From NCBI GenBank assembly GCA_947629945.1, contig CANRFR010000017.1, positions 1 through 34,007 of the forward strand: a DNA stretch of 34,007 nt, in the 5' to 3' direction. Below the pieces are notes generated by a model. The model made no database searches. It saw only the letters and a list, made by a program, of their open reading frames with translations, and was not told where the DNA came from. Positions 8,821 through 17,443 of the stretch are shown here, in pieces (positions within the stretch are counted from its first letter, which is position 1; each line of letters starts with the position of its first letter). A program made the position numbers and the translations under genes. Origin of the DNA: an uncultured Clostridia bacterium. GTDB lineage: Bacteria; Bacillota; Clostridia; Oscillospirales; Ruminococcaceae.

Positions 8821-8848
8821 CGAAAACCGCTCGGAACAATCCGAGCGG
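8821..8848 (-). terminator. Intrinsic terminator after rplA
   Basis: On the minus strand CCGCTCGGA pairs with TCCGAGCGG around TTGT, followed by TTTTCG. It lies 26 bases past the rplA stop and just before the ribosome binding site of the CPCC gene. The short U-run suggests incomplete termination. Confidence 0.75.
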
Positions 8849-8873
8849 TGATGGTTATCCTATTGTGGACGGT

Positions 8874-9566
8874 TTACACGCCAAACTTGAGCGTGTTCAC
8901 CTTAACGCCGGGTCCCATAGTCGACGAAACGGTGCAGCTCTTGATATACTGACCTTTCGCAGCCGCGGGCTTTGCCTTAGCTACCGCTTCCATAAGAGCG
9001 GTAAAGTTCTCGTCAAGCTTCGCCGCGCCAAAAGACGCCTTGCCGATTGGGCAGTGGATAATGTTCGCCTTGTCCAGACGATACTCGATCTTACCTGCCT
9101 TAGCTTCCTGAACAGCCTTAGCTACATCGGGGGTTACAGTACCCGCCTTGGGGTTAGGCATAAGACCTCTCGGACCGAGAACCTTACCCAAACGTCCTAC
9201 TTGACCCATCATATCGGGAGTCGCGATAACGACTTCAAAGTCCATCCAGCCGCCCTGGATCTTCGCAACGGTCTCGCTGTCCGCAATATAATCAGCGCCC
9301 GCCGCCTTAGCGTCGGCTTCTTTCTCGGGCTTGCAGAATACGAGCGTTCTGACAGCCTTACCTGTGCCGTTCGGCAGAACTACCGCACCGCGAACCTGCT
9401 GATCCGCGTGACGGGAGTCTACGCCCAAGCGAACGTGCAGCTCAACTGTCTCGTCAAACTTCGCCTTAGCGGTCTTGCAGACCAAATCAAGAGCCTCCGT
9501 GGACTCATAAACCTTAGTGGAATCAACGAGCTTTGCGCTCTCATTATACTTTTTTCCGTGTTTCAT
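8874..9566 (-). CDS. rplA: 50S ribosomal protein L1
   Basis: L1 binds 23S rRNA at the L1 stalk and often represses its own operon by binding the mRNA. The 230-residue product has the normal length. It shows [29 protein letters not shown], the hallmark [15 protein letters not shown], and a C-terminal [17 protein letters not shown] precedes the ATG at 9566. It is the last ribosomal gene of the rpmG-secE-nusG-rplK-rplA operon; rplJ and rplL, which often follow, are not here. Confidence 0.98.
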   Translation of the reverse strand: MKHGKKYNESAKLVDSTKVYESTEALDLVCKTAKAKFDETVELHVRLGVDSRHADQQVRGAVVLPNGTGKAVRTLVFCKPEKEADAKAAGADYIADSETVAKIQGGWMDFEVVIATPDMMGQVGRLGKVLGPRGLMPNPKAGTVTPDVAKAVQEAKAGKIEYRLDKANIIHCPIGKASFGAAKLDENFTALMEAVAKAKPAAAKGQYIKSCTVSSTMGPGVKVNTLKFGV

Positions 9567-9615
9567 GTGATATCCTCCTTGTGGTCAATCGGGCAGCCGC
9601 CCTCCCACTTCAATA

Positions 9616-10041
9616 TTAGTCAACAACCTCTACGCCCATAGAACGACAGGTTCCCGCGATCATCGAAATAGCGGTATCAACAGTGGCTGCGTTAAGGTCG
9701 GGCATCTTCATCTCCGCGATCTCCTTAAGCTGCGCCTGAGTGATCTTTGCAACCTTAGTCTTATTGGGAACACCCGAACCGCTCTCAATCTTGCAAGCTT
9801 TCTTTATAAGAACGCTCGCGGGAGGAGTCTTGGTGATAAACGAAAAACTTCTGTCCGCGTAAACCGTGATAACAACGGGGATTATAAGACCCGCTTTATC
9901 CTTGGTGCGCTCGTTGAACTCTTTGGTAAACGACATAATATTAACGCCGTGCTGACCCAACGCGGGACCAACAGGCGGAGCCGGCGTAGCCTTGCCGGCA
10001 GGAATTTGCAATTTTATAAATCCTACAACTTTCTGTGCCAT
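9616..10041 (-). CDS. rplK: 50S ribosomal protein L11
   Basis: L11 forms the GTPase-associated centre with 23S rRNA. The 141-residue protein carries the family signature [20 protein letters not shown], followed by [15 protein letters not shown] and the C-terminal RNA-binding stretch ending in [16 protein letters not shown] precedes the ATG. It lies between nusG and rplA as in most bacteria. Confidence 0.98.
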   Translation of the reverse strand: MAQKVVGFIKLQIPAGKATPAPPVGPALGQHGVNIMSFTKEFNERTKDKAGLIIPVVITVYADRSFSFITKTPPASVLIKKACKIESGSGVPNKTKVAKITQAQLKEIAEMKMPDLNAATVDTAISMIAGTCRSMGVEVVD

Positions 10042-10082
10042 GACAACTGTTCCTCCATATTATCTTGAAATAATCCGGTTTC

Positions 10083-10610
10083 TCAGAGTTTTTTGATAGC
10101 GGAAAATTCCAATGTTGTCGGAGTAACTTCTCCGAACATATTCTCAACATTGACAACCGCAGTCTGATTCTCGGCATCGATCTCCGCAACCTCGCCCTCA
10201 AAGCCCTCAAGCACACCCTGCTTGATAGCGACCTTGTCACCGACCTCAAAGGATATCGCGGTTTCTTTTCTGCCGTGCTCAAGCTCTCTGACTTCTTCCT
10301 CGCTGAGCGGTGTAGGCTTACCCTCCGGACCCACAAAGCCCGTTACGCCTCTGGCATTTCTGCAAATATACCAACTCTCGTTGGTCTCCACCATCTTCAC
10401 AAAAACGTAACCGGGGTAGACCTTATCTTCCACTTCCACAACATCTCCGTTATCTTTTTCAACGGTTCGCGTGACAGTTGGAATGATAACCTCCTCAATC
10501 AGGTTTTGAAGATTTCTGTTTTCAACAAGCTTTGTTATATCTGCCGCAACCTTATTCTCATATCCGGAATAAGTGTGCAGTATATACCATTTTGCTTCCG
10601 AGTCAGCCAT
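10083..10610 (-). CDS. nusG: Transcription elongation factor NusG
   Basis: NusG binds RNA polymerase through its NGN domain and ribosome or termination partners through its KOW domain. The 175-residue protein begins MADSEAKWYILHTYSGYENK, contains YPGYVFVKM, YICRNARGVTGFVGPEGKP and the C-terminal KOW motif VGDKVAIKQGVLEGFEGEVAEID. All are classic. GGAGGG precedes the ATG at 10610, sixteen bases after secE. Confidence 0.98.
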   Translation of the reverse strand: MADSEAKWYILHTYSGYENKVAADITKLVENRNLQNLIEEVIIPTVTRTVEKDNGDVVEVEDKVYPGYVFVKMVETNESWYICRNARGVTGFVGPEGKPTPLSEEEVRELEHGRKETAISFEVGDKVAIKQGVLEGFEGEVAEIDAENQTAVVNVENMFGEVTPTTLEFSAIKKL

Positions 10611-10626
10611 ATCAACCCTCCATAAA

Positions 10627-10917
10627 TCAATGGAACGCCAGCTTGTTCAACAAACCGAACAGCGAATCCAGACCGAAAATGACCACTGCCGCCACAAGGC
10701 ACATAATCAACACAACGACAGTGTTTCTTGTGGTTTCTTTCGGCGTGGGCCAAACGACCTTTTTGAATTCCGCTCTGGCGTCCTTGAAGTACTTCACAAT
10801 ACCCTTTTTCTTCTTGGGCTTAGCCTTATCCTTGGATTTTTCATCCTTGGACTTTTTGTTGGCTCTTTTTTCCTCGTCATCGGAAGAGTTTTTTACGGTT
10901 TCCAAATTTTTAGCCAT
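10627..10917 (-). CDS. secE: Preprotein translocase subunit SecE
   Basis: SecE is the essential small subunit of the SecYEG channel. The 96-residue product has a charged Lys/Asp/Glu-rich N-terminal extension of about 40 residues, then the conserved amphipathic motif RAEFKKVVWPTPKET and one membrane helix (VVVLIMCLVAAVVIFGL). This is the short, single-helix form typical of Gram-positives. GGAGG lies just before the ATG. It is encoded between rpmG and nusG. Confidence 0.96.
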   Translation of the reverse strand: MAKNLETVKNSSDDEEKRANKKSKDEKSKDKAKPKKKKGIVKYFKDARAEFKKVVWPTPKETTRNTVVVLIMCLVAAVVIFGLDSLFGLLNKLAFH

Positions 10918-10933
10918 TCCGTTTCCTCCCTGA

Positions 10934-11083
10934 TCACTTGGTTTCCTTGTGAAGCGTGTGTTTTTTGCAGAATCTGCAGTACTTGTTCATTTCAAGTCTG
11001 TCGGGATCGTTCTTCTTGTTCTTCATGGTGTTGTAGTTGCGCTGTTTGCACTCCGAACACGCCAATGTAATTTTAACTCTCAC
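10934..11083 (-). CDS. rpmG: 50S ribosomal protein L33
   Basis: This gene is missing from the ORF track because it is short. The reverse strand from a GTG at 11083 encodes 49 residues beginning [17 protein letters not shown] and ending [15 protein letters not shown]. Two CxxC pairs mark the zinc-binding form of L33. AGGAGGT lies seven bases before the GTG. It is the first gene of the secE-nusG-rplK-rplA operon, a usual Firmicutes position. Confidence 0.97.
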   Translation of the reverse strand: MRVKITLACSECKQRNYNTMKNKKNDPDRLEMNKYCRFCKKHTLHKETK

Positions 11084-11288
11084 TTTCGGCACCTCCTATT
11101 TTCTTGCACGTTTTGTGCATTATTGCCTCCCTCAACGCCCTATGCGTTTTAACGGGGAATATGTCTAAGGCATATCCATTTAAAAACTGACCGCTTGTCT
11201 GTTTTTGACATACGTCGCGTTCATTTAAAGGATAAGCCCGTGCATTTTAAAAAAGCACAAAAAAATAAACCCCATTTGAGGTAATACC
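11084..11288 (-). promoter_or_regulatory. About 200-nt leader of the rpmG operon
   Basis: Transcription from the promoter at 11289-11317 gives an untranslated leader of roughly 200 nt. It contains the small stem TGCAC-AAAAC-GTGCA near 11104-11119, and a possible 15-codon leader ORF ([15 protein letters not shown], 11073-11120) with a GGGAGG site five bases upstream. That ORF runs across the rpmG ribosome binding site and start codon. I recognised no known riboswitch or r-leader. Translation of the small ORF is unproven. Confidence 0.4.
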
Positions 11289-11317
11289 ATTTTACCACAT
11301 ATAAACCGTTTTGTCAA
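11289..11317 (-). promoter_or_regulatory. Sigma-A promoter of the rpmG-secE-nusG-rplKA operon
   Basis: Minus strand TTGACA (consensus -35), 17-nt spacer, TAAAAT, with TGG before the -10 box. It fits a strong promoter for translation genes. Confidence 0.85.
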
Positions 11318-11375
11318 GTACTTTTTTCATTTTTTTGTACAATATATTGATTTTTTCTCACTCGAAGCACGTAAA

Positions 11376-11969
11376 TTATTCTTCCCGTTCCTCGCCGTCG
11401 TCCTCAAACAACACATCGCACAGATGGTCTTCGCTCTCAACAAAGCAGCACCCGTCCCGAACGTATAGAATTATGACACGCTCGCCTTTGGGAAGTCGTC
11501 TGCCGTTCGCGGTAACGGCGCGAAAAAGATAGCCGCGTTTTCCATGCTTGACCGATATAACTCCGTATCCGAACTTAGTTACCGTATCGCTCACCAGAGC
11601 GGACATACCCTCCAACTCCGTATCGGTTGGCTCGCCGCTTTTGTGTATCTTGTAGTAAATCGGCGAAAACAAAACGCTTATCAAGAAATTCACGAATATC
11701 CCGCCCACCGCCGCGATCGGCAGCGAGATCCACACTTCGTTTATTGCGATATCGACAAGCAGCCCGATAACTCCCGCCGCGAACACGGCAATGATAAGCC
11801 GCAGCATATTCTTCGGAAAAACCGTTTGCCACAGATTTTTGTCGTTTTTGTTTTCAAACAGCGTACCCGAATCGGGGAAAAACGATTTCCCGTAAAATAC
11901 CCACGCAATGGTCTGTGCGATAAGATACGCGCCCGAAAGCGCGATCAGCAAAATGCAGAACGTCCTCAT
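11376..11969 (-). CDS. Membrane protein with NfeD-like C-terminal domain
   Basis: The 197-residue protein has an N-terminal membrane helix (about 4-27), a loop, and two further helices (about 56-75 and 80-103). The last 80 residues form a soluble domain with FGYGVISVKHGKRGYLFRAV and LPKGERVIILYVRDGCCFVE. This layout resembles the OB-fold of NfeD/YqiJ-type proteins, which act at membranes with flotillin-like partners. No flotillin gene is nearby, so the role is uncertain. It ends in an acidic tail. Its ATG overlaps the stop of the CorC-like gene as ATGA, placing it last in a three-gene operon. Confidence 0.6.
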   Translation of the reverse strand: MRTFCILLIALSGAYLIAQTIAWVFYGKSFFPDSGTLFENKNDKNLWQTVFPKNMLRLIIAVFAAGVIGLLVDIAINEVWISLPIAAVGGIFVNFLISVLFSPIYYKIHKSGEPTDTELEGMSALVSDTVTKFGYGVISVKHGKRGYLFRAVTANGRRLPKGERVIILYVRDGCCFVESEDHLCDVLFEDDGEEREE

Positions 11970-13228
11970 TTATCTTCCTCTTGGGGCTTTTCCTTTAATT
12001 CAAGACGCACCCTGTTTACGCGTAGCTCCGCCGCGTCCAGCACAGTAACTATAAGCTCGTCTGTTTCCGTCACAGCGTCGTTTTTCGGTATAGAGCCGAA
12101 CATCTCCAGCACCCACCCAGCAACCGTATGCGATTCGCTGTCGATCTCGATATCCATGTCGCGGTTCTCGAAAAAGCGCCTCAGCGAGTTGAGCGAGACC
12201 TCTCCCAAAACCTCAAAAACGCGCTCGGATCTCGCCGTTATGGGATTGTGCACCTCGTCGCTCTCATCCCATATTTCCCCGACCAGTTCCTCCAAAAGGT
12301 CTTCCATGGTAACTATTCCCAGCGTGCCGCCGTGCTGATCGAGCACCACGCCCATATGACACTTTTTCTTTTGCATAGTCCGCAAAACCTCGGAGATCTT
12401 CTGCATTGACGGCACATAAACAGTATCCTGGATAAGTTCGCGCACCGAAAAATCCAACCCTTTTTCCTCATAAGACTTAATAAAATCCTTTTCGTTGATA
12501 ATACCAACGATATTGTCGAGGTTTTTCTCAAACACCGGCATTCGCGAGTATTGTTCCTTAAGGAACTTTTCGCGAACCTCCGCCACAGAGTCGTTCACAT
12601 CAACTGCTACGACGCGAACGCGCGGAGTGATGATCTCGTCCGCGGTAATCTCATCAAATTGGAGGGCGCTGCGCACAAGAGCGCTTTCTTGTTCCTCCAA
12701 TACGCCCTCGTCCTCAATCTCGTCAATAATTGCCATAAGCTCTTCCTCGGTAACGCTGACGTTCTCTTTCTTGCGGAGAAGCTTCGCCACTCCTTTTTTC
12801 ATTAAAATAAAAAACGATGAAAAAGGAGTGAAAATTATCATCAAAAACGTTATTACCGCCGAAACACCTATGCAAACGCCTTCAGCGTAGTCTTTTGCAA
12901 CACTTTTCGGCATAATTTCACCAAAGATAAGCACAATGAACGTAACAGCCACAGTCGACACCAGTGAACCGTATTTTTCACCGACAAGCTGAATGCACAA
13001 AATCGTCGAGATAGAGGACGTCGCAATGTTTACGATGTTGTTTCCGATAAGGATAGTGGTAAGCGCCTTGTCGTATTTTTGCAGAATGTTCAGCGCCCGC
13101 GCCGCACCCTTGGAGCCGTTTTCCGCCATACCTTTAAGACGTATTCTGTTGACGCTTGAGATTGCCGTTTCCGAAGCGGAAAAAAACGCCGACATCATAA
13201 TCAAAATAACAATAAGCACTATATTCAT
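11966..13228 (-). CDS. CorC/HlyC-type CBS-domain membrane protein (CNNM/PaeB-like)
   Basis: A 420-residue protein with a CNNM (DUF21) membrane domain of four hydrophobic segments (residues 1-130; SAFFSASETAISSVNRIRLK and LIFGEIMPKSVAKDYAE are signatures). It is followed by two CBS domains (DEIITPRVRVVAVDVNDSV and VPSMQKISEVLRTMQKK) and a C-terminal CorC_HlyC domain. Members of the family have been linked to magnesium export or magnesium resistance in Firmicutes; the old name hemolysin is misleading. I start at ATG 13228, which overlaps the upstream phosphatase stop as ATGA and has GGGGAG upstream, rather than six codons earlier. Confidence 0.9.
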   Translation of the reverse strand: MNIVLIVILIMMSAFFSASETAISSVNRIRLKGMAENGSKGAARALNILQKYDKALTTILIGNNIVNIATSSISTILCIQLVGEKYGSLVSTVAVTFIVLIFGEIMPKSVAKDYAEGVCIGVSAVITFLMIIFTPFSSFFILMKKGVAKLLRKKENVSVTEEELMAIIDEIEDEGVLEEQESALVRSALQFDEITADEIITPRVRVVAVDVNDSVAEVREKFLKEQYSRMPVFEKNLDNIVGIINEKDFIKSYEEKGLDFSVRELIQDTVYVPSMQKISEVLRTMQKKKCHMGVVLDQHGGTLGIVTMEDLLEELVGEIWDESDEVHNPITARSERVFEVLGEVSLNSLRRFFENRDMDIEIDSESHTVAGWVLEMFGSIPKNDAVTETDELIVTVLDAAELRVNRVRLELKEKPQEEDK

Positions 13229-14028
13229 AGGGTAATCTCCCCGCAAGCGTATTGCTTGATAGCCTTAGTCACGCCGCTGTTGTCACAGTCATCGCAGATA
13301 AATCTGCATTGTTTTTTTATTTCAGGGTGACCGTTTTCGGGACAAAAGCTCCAATCCGCCGCCATCAGCATATCCAGATCGTTAAAGTAATCGCCGAACG
13401 CCATAGTCTCCGCGGAAGTCACGCCCAATTGGTTTTGCAAAGCCCTTAACGCGTTACCCTTGCTGACATTCGCCGCCATAACGTCCATCCACACTTCACC
13501 CGACACTTGAACATTAAGCCGCTCTCCGAAAATCTTGTCCAACTCGGGTTTTCCGTGAGAGTACGTTCCGCTTTCATCACATACAGCCAGTTTAAAAATA
13601 GTATCATCAATATTTCTGAGATCATCAACAACGCAGTGGTTTCTGTAAAACTTTCCCACTTCGTCGAAAAAGTCATCGGATGATTCGAGATGATAAACCC
13701 CGTTCGCCGCGCAAACCACAAGTCGAAAACCGCCTATGCTTTCACAGGCGTCCAACAGCTCATCAAAGGTGGCTCTGTCAAGCGGAGAAACGTGCGTAAG
13801 CTCACCGCGCAGATAAACTGCCGCTCCGTTATCGCAGATAAACGAAATCCGACTGCGGTATTCTTCGGGAAAAAGGTGGTCTACGGCAGAATAAGTCCGT
13901 CCGCTCGCCACAGTGAAAACTATCCCGCGATTTTGCAGCTCCTCAAAGGTCTCAAAAAAATCCGCGGGAAGATTTTTCCCGCTGTCAAGAAGCGTTCCGT
14001 CAAGGTCGCTGGCTATAAGTTTAATCAT
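13225..14028 (-). CDS. Cof-type HAD-superfamily phosphatase
   Basis: A 267-residue haloacid-dehalogenase phosphatase of the Cof/YbiV (type IIB) group. The motifs are DLDGTLLDSG near residue 8 with the nucleophile Asp, VASGRTYSA (motif II), the lysine of SKGNALRAL (motif III) and FGDYFNDLDML (motif IV). These enzymes usually hydrolyse sugar phosphates or flavin and pyridoxal phosphates; the substrate cannot be told from sequence. GGGGAG precedes the ATG at 14028. The gene is first in the overlap-linked operon with the CorC-like and NfeD-like genes. Confidence 0.92.
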   Translation of the reverse strand: MIKLIASDLDGTLLDSGKNLPADFFETFEELQNRGIVFTVASGRTYSAVDHLFPEEYRSRISFICDNGAAVYLRGELTHVSPLDRATFDELLDACESIGGFRLVVCAANGVYHLESSDDFFDEVGKFYRNHCVVDDLRNIDDTIFKLAVCDESGTYSHGKPELDKIFGERLNVQVSGEVWMDVMAANVSKGNALRALQNQLGVTSAETMAFGDYFNDLDMLMAADWSFCPENGHPEIKKQCRFICDDCDNSGVTKAIKQYACGEITL

Positions 14029-14043
14029 TGCTAATATCTCCCC

Positions 14044-14111
14044 AAAACGCGCGAAACGCACAGTCTCCGTTTATATTCGATGTTACAAATGCAGGACTTA
14101 ACGCGCGTTTT
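14044..14111 (-). repeat. 10-bp inverted repeat with a 48-base spacer
   Basis: AAAACGCGCG at 14044-14053 is the exact reverse complement of CGCGCGTTTT at 14102-14111. The pair spans almost the entire gap between the 14117 gene and the Cof phosphatase. Read on the minus strand the second arm ends in TTTT, so it could be a long-loop terminator, or it may be an operator pair. Confidence 0.4.
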
Positions 14112-14116
14112 TATAG

Positions 14117-15082
14117 TTAATTTAAAAGTCCACTGCGCTTTTTCCGAAGTATCTCGTCGTTAAAAATGCCGCCGTCATACTGTTTTATCGCTTCCACGAT
14201 ATTCTCGAAAACGTCCTGCGGGATTTCCTCATAAGCGGCCATTTTCTCAAGCGCCGAAACAAATTTGTGACCGAGATACTCTGTGTCCTTAAAGCTTACG
14301 CGCATATTGACTCGTTCGCCCGTGTCTGCGTTCACAAGACATCGTATATCGTTGTCGAGAGTAGTCAGCAGCTTAGGCAGTGCCTGTTCGCCCGCTTGAA
14401 ATATGCGCGAACGGTAAACCGAAACTTTACCCAAGCTGTGAATGTCACATTCCGGAGGAAGATTATCGAACATAGTCATCAGCGCGAAAAGGTATTCCTC
14501 CAAGGAGCAGTACTTAACAGGCAGCCCCGCCGTAAGCGTAAGGCTGTCAACGTTCGCTGCCGTAAGCTTCAAAGCGCTGTCCAAAGCGGTTTTGTAAGTG
14601 TTTAACGGACACACGTCAACAGGCAGCGGCGCCAAATCGCACCGCAGCGCCATATACTTCGCGGCAACCTCGGACGCTCCCAGAAGCTCAAACTCCGACC
14701 GCACTCGAAAAGCCGCAACTTCGGCGTTGATACGGCTTTTCACAAACCGCAGCGCCCTGCCCATATTCCCCGAAATATACGGGGCTTCAAACATAACGGG
14801 CACGTTCGACGTTATTCTCTTGGCAAGATCTCCGTATGTAAGTATGATATACTTAAAGTCAAAGTATTCCGTAAGCTTTAAGAACATCGGATCCACCATT
14901 CGGAAAATGTAATTCACTCCCTCGGGGAGCCTGTGAAGCTTAAGCAAAGTGCGAAAATCGATCTCTATATACTTTACGCCGGTTTCCGAAAGCGCACATA
15001 TATAATTAAATATGTGGTTCGGATCCGCGTCATCCGCAAGAGGATAAGCACAAAGACTGTTATCTATCAAGACTGTTTTCAT
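14117..15082 (-). CDS. Divergent DRE-TIM-like protein (homocitrate synthase relative without the signature)
   Basis: The 321-residue protein looks like a beta/alpha barrel distantly related to the 2-isopropylmalate/homocitrate synthase family. It starts MKTVLIDNSLCAYPL where true enzymes have an I-x-DTTLRDGEQ motif, continues with an ETGVKYIEID-like strand, and later has YCSLEEYLFALMTMF, which aligns with the family's SLEEVVMALK. The metal-binding DRE triad is absent, so the usual condensation chemistry is unlikely. It might be a catalytically altered or regulatory relative. It follows the NlpC/P60-like gene by 43 bases on the same strand. The family link is an inference from short motifs. 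Confidence 0.45.
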   Translation of the reverse strand: MKTVLIDNSLCAYPLADDADPNHIFNYICALSETGVKYIEIDFRTLLKLHRLPEGVNYIFRMVDPMFLKLTEYFDFKYIILTYGDLAKRITSNVPVMFEAPYISGNMGRALRFVKSRINAEVAAFRVRSEFELLGASEVAAKYMALRCDLAPLPVDVCPLNTYKTALDSALKLTAANVDSLTLTAGLPVKYCSLEEYLFALMTMFDNLPPECDIHSLGKVSVYRSRIFQAGEQALPKLLTTLDNDIRCLVNADTGERVNMRVSFKDTEYLGHKFVSALEKMAAYEEIPQDVFENIVEAIKQYDGGIFNDEILRKKRSGLLN

Positions 15083-15125
15083 AATAATTATATATCCTAA
15101 AAAAACAAAAAATGTTCATCCGCGC

Positions 15126-15767
15126 TCAGCAAATGCTAACGCCGTAAACGAAATTGGAAACATAATAATCGGAAGTGATATCCACTTCCCTAACGGAAGT
15201 GCCAACGGAAAGAGCCGCGACCATCTTGTTGTCGCCGATATAAATTCCCCCGAAATCCGCGTCCCCGCTTTCCCCAAAGAACACCAAATCTCCCTTTTTC
15301 AACGAACCTCTGTCAACGTGAGTCCCCATCTTCGACTGCAAAAGCGTTGTTCTCGGACAGGTTATATAACCGTTTTCACGCAGAACATAGTAGATAAATC
15401 CCGAATTGTCAAAACCGCCGGGCGATTCTCCGTTTTCGGAAAACGGGGAACCGACAAGCGCGCTTGCCGATGAAGCAATCTTCTCGCCCATATTGTCGCC
15501 CGTATTCTCGGACGAACTTACCGGCTCGCTTTCATAGCTGTTTGAAACACTTTCCGAAACGCTTGACTCCTCGGGAACGCTCTGCGGTTCCGACAAATCA
15601 ATGACGCTCTCTTCCGGCTCGCTTATAACGATTTCGTTTGGCGCGGAAGAGTTGTCCGCTTCGATTCCGACGCCCCCGCCCGAACCTGTGATTAGCACGA
15701 CAGCGATAACTGTCAAAACCGCAAATATTACGATAGCAATTATTAAAAGATTGTTTTTATTCTTCAT
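15126..15767 (-). CDS. Membrane-anchored NlpC/P60-like protein, catalytic residues lost
   Basis: The 213-residue protein has a short Lys/Asn-rich start, one hydrophobic anchor (LLIIAIVIFAVLTVIAVVLI), a linker of about 60 residues rich in Ser, Glu and Pro, and an NlpC/P60 domain from about residue 95. The domain keeps ALVGSPF, the FD-SG frame, LKKGDLVFFG and GIYIGDNKMVAA. In active peptidases the motif is FDCSG and a His precedes VGIYIG; here they read FDNSG (codon AAT) and DADFGGIYIG. Both catalytic positions are therefore replaced, which suggests a wall-binding pseudo-enzyme. AAAGGAG precedes the ATG at 15767; the track start is 14 codons too early. Confidence 0.85.
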   Translation of the reverse strand: MKNKNNLLIIAIVIFAVLTVIAVVLITGSGGGVGIEADNSSAPNEIVISEPEESVIDLSEPQSVPEESSVSESVSNSYESEPVSSSENTGDNMGEKIASSASALVGSPFSENGESPGGFDNSGFIYYVLRENGYITCPRTTLLQSKMGTHVDRGSLKKGDLVFFGESGDADFGGIYIGDNKMVAALSVGTSVREVDITSDYYVSNFVYGVSIC

Positions 15768-15954
15768 TCGAGCTCCTTTGAAAAGACCGCGTTCATTTGT
15801 AATAAGCACCGAAACGCCGGCGTTTTTAGATTCCGCGTCTTGCGTATTGCAAAAAGCGGTTAGGAACAGCGGTTTTTAGAGTACACCCCGTATAGTTATA
15901 ACGATTTCCAAATTATTTTGTGGATTGTAAGGATGTGGCTATATAAATATTATA
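15768..15954 (-). promoter_or_regulatory. Promoter -10 box and about 180-nt leader of the NlpC/P60-like gene
   Basis: A TATAAT lies at 15949-15954 on the minus strand, with only a poor -35 match (TGCGTT at 17 nt spacing). The leader contains the perfect 14-base palindrome AAACGCCGGCGTTT at 15812-15825, a possible operator or small hairpin. The stretch 15955-16045 holds an AT-rich inverted repeat, AGCGTAA...TTACGCT, downstream of the FapA gene. Confidence 0.45.
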
Positions 15955-16045
15955 CAACATCTTCACTCAAAACGCAAACATAATATTTTAGCGTAAAATA
16001 ATGCATTTTAAAAACTTACGCTCAAAAAAGGCGAGACTTGCCGTA

Positions 16046-17440
16046 TCACATCGGCAAAGCCAATATTTGGTCGTCCAGAATAGTAATGTATGAATGCGAC
16101 AGCAATTCCGAAACATCAAACGTTAAAAAATTTATCGTAAACTTGGTGCCCGGGAAAATTCTGCCCGAAACATTGGCTCGAAGAGCATCCTTTTGCTGGA
16201 TGTCCTTGTCCAGATTATCAATAAGCGACTGAAGCTCTTTCATACGCATCGAGTGAAACAGCTTATTTTGCGTTTCGGAACGGAACTGCCTTTGCTGCGG
16301 TTCGGTTAAAACGCCGCCTTGCGCCATTTTACGCTGCTTCAAAAAGGCGAGGTTCTTAACGGAGGCCTCGAAAATACGCGTGGATTCTCTCAAATTTGCC
16401 TCTGCTTCGCGCTTTCTCGAAAACAGCACAGATCCGTCGCCTATAAATATCTCCGTCTGAGTATACTTTTGAGAACCTATAACACCCGCGTTCACATCGT
16501 GCATCGAAACGACCTTTCCGCCCGCAATAACGCCCGTGGGACCTTTTGCGGTAACGCCGCCGTAGCAAAAAACATCGCAAAACGCAAATTGCTTAGATGA
16601 AAGATCTCCCTTTGCAAAGATCTCTGAATTTTCGCAAAACCCGATATCCGCATTCCCATCGCAAGAAAGCTTGGAATTAATAAATCCGCCCACAACCGTA
16701 ACGTTGCCGCCCGCGGTAACCTCCCCGCCGAAAACGCTGCCGTCGACCTTAATATTCTTTCCTGCGTTCACGCAAAAGCCTTCCATAATGTTGCCCTTTA
16801 TGTGAACATCGCCGAAAAAACTGATGTTGCCCACCGTAATATCAAGGTCGGTATTTATGGTAACGGCTTCCTCCACCTGAAATGTGCCGTTTCCGAAAAC
16901 TATGTGCCCATCACACGCCGCAACTACCTTTAAACCGTCCATCGTAACAAGTGTGTTTTTGCCCAGATGTATTTGAGCGGGTTCGCCAAGAATTGCAGGA
17001 ATCTCATTACCAAAAACATCCATTCCCGGAATCCCCTCTCCCGGTAGAGTAATATCCGCAATAACCTCGTTTTTGCGAATGGGAACAATAGCGTTAAGCT
17101 CACGGAAATCCGTAACGCCGAACTCATTCTGACGAGGCTTCAGCTTGTAATCCTTGTCAAAGCGAAAAGTAATGTAACCATTCTCACCTTTTCTCGGATC
17201 GGTCGCCCTCGCAATAACGATTGGATGATCATACTCTTTATCATTCACAACCCTCTTAATATCATAATCAATCAAGCCGTGAACCACGCCAACACGCTTT
17301 ATTTCCTCATACGCCATTTCTTCGGTAACGCTTTTACCGCCTCCTTGCGGTGCATAGACAGTCATAACGGCGGTTTTTCCGTTGTCGTCCGATTTTATGA
17401 CAACTCTTCCGTCAAGCTTTGCTTTCTTATCGTCCGCCAT
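16046..17440 (-). CDS. FapA / DUF342 family protein
   Basis: The 464-residue protein matches the FapA (flagellar assembly protein A, DUF342) family, which occurs widely in non-flagellate Firmicutes. Residues 1-110 form the N-terminal part (VTEEMAYEEIKRVGVVHGLI). The middle holds PGEGIPGMDVFGNEIPA and a beta-helix of short repeats (GGEVTAGGNVTVVGG, CDGNADIGFCENSEIFAKGD, YGGVTAKGPTGVIAGG). The last 100 residues form a coiled coil with many Gln, Lys and Leu. The molecular role of the family is unclear. GGAGGG precedes the ATG at 17440, four bases after the upstream phosphatase gene, so the two form an operon. No other flagellar gene is nearby. Confidence 0.88.
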   Translation of the reverse strand: MADDKKAKLDGRVVIKSDDNGKTAVMTVYAPQGGGKSVTEEMAYEEIKRVGVVHGLIDYDIKRVVNDKEYDHPIVIARATDPRKGENGYITFRFDKDYKLKPRQNEFGVTDFRELNAIVPIRKNEVIADITLPGEGIPGMDVFGNEIPAILGEPAQIHLGKNTLVTMDGLKVVAACDGHIVFGNGTFQVEEAVTINTDLDITVGNISFFGDVHIKGNIMEGFCVNAGKNIKVDGSVFGGEVTAGGNVTVVGGFINSKLSCDGNADIGFCENSEIFAKGDLSSKQFAFCDVFCYGGVTAKGPTGVIAGGKVVSMHDVNAGVIGSQKYTQTEIFIGDGSVLFSRKREAEANLRESTRIFEASVKNLAFLKQRKMAQGGVLTEPQQRQFRSETQNKLFHSMRMKELQSLIDNLDKDIQQKDALRANVSGRIFPGTKFTINFLTFDVSELLSHSYITILDDQILALPM

Positions 17441-17443
17441 GCA

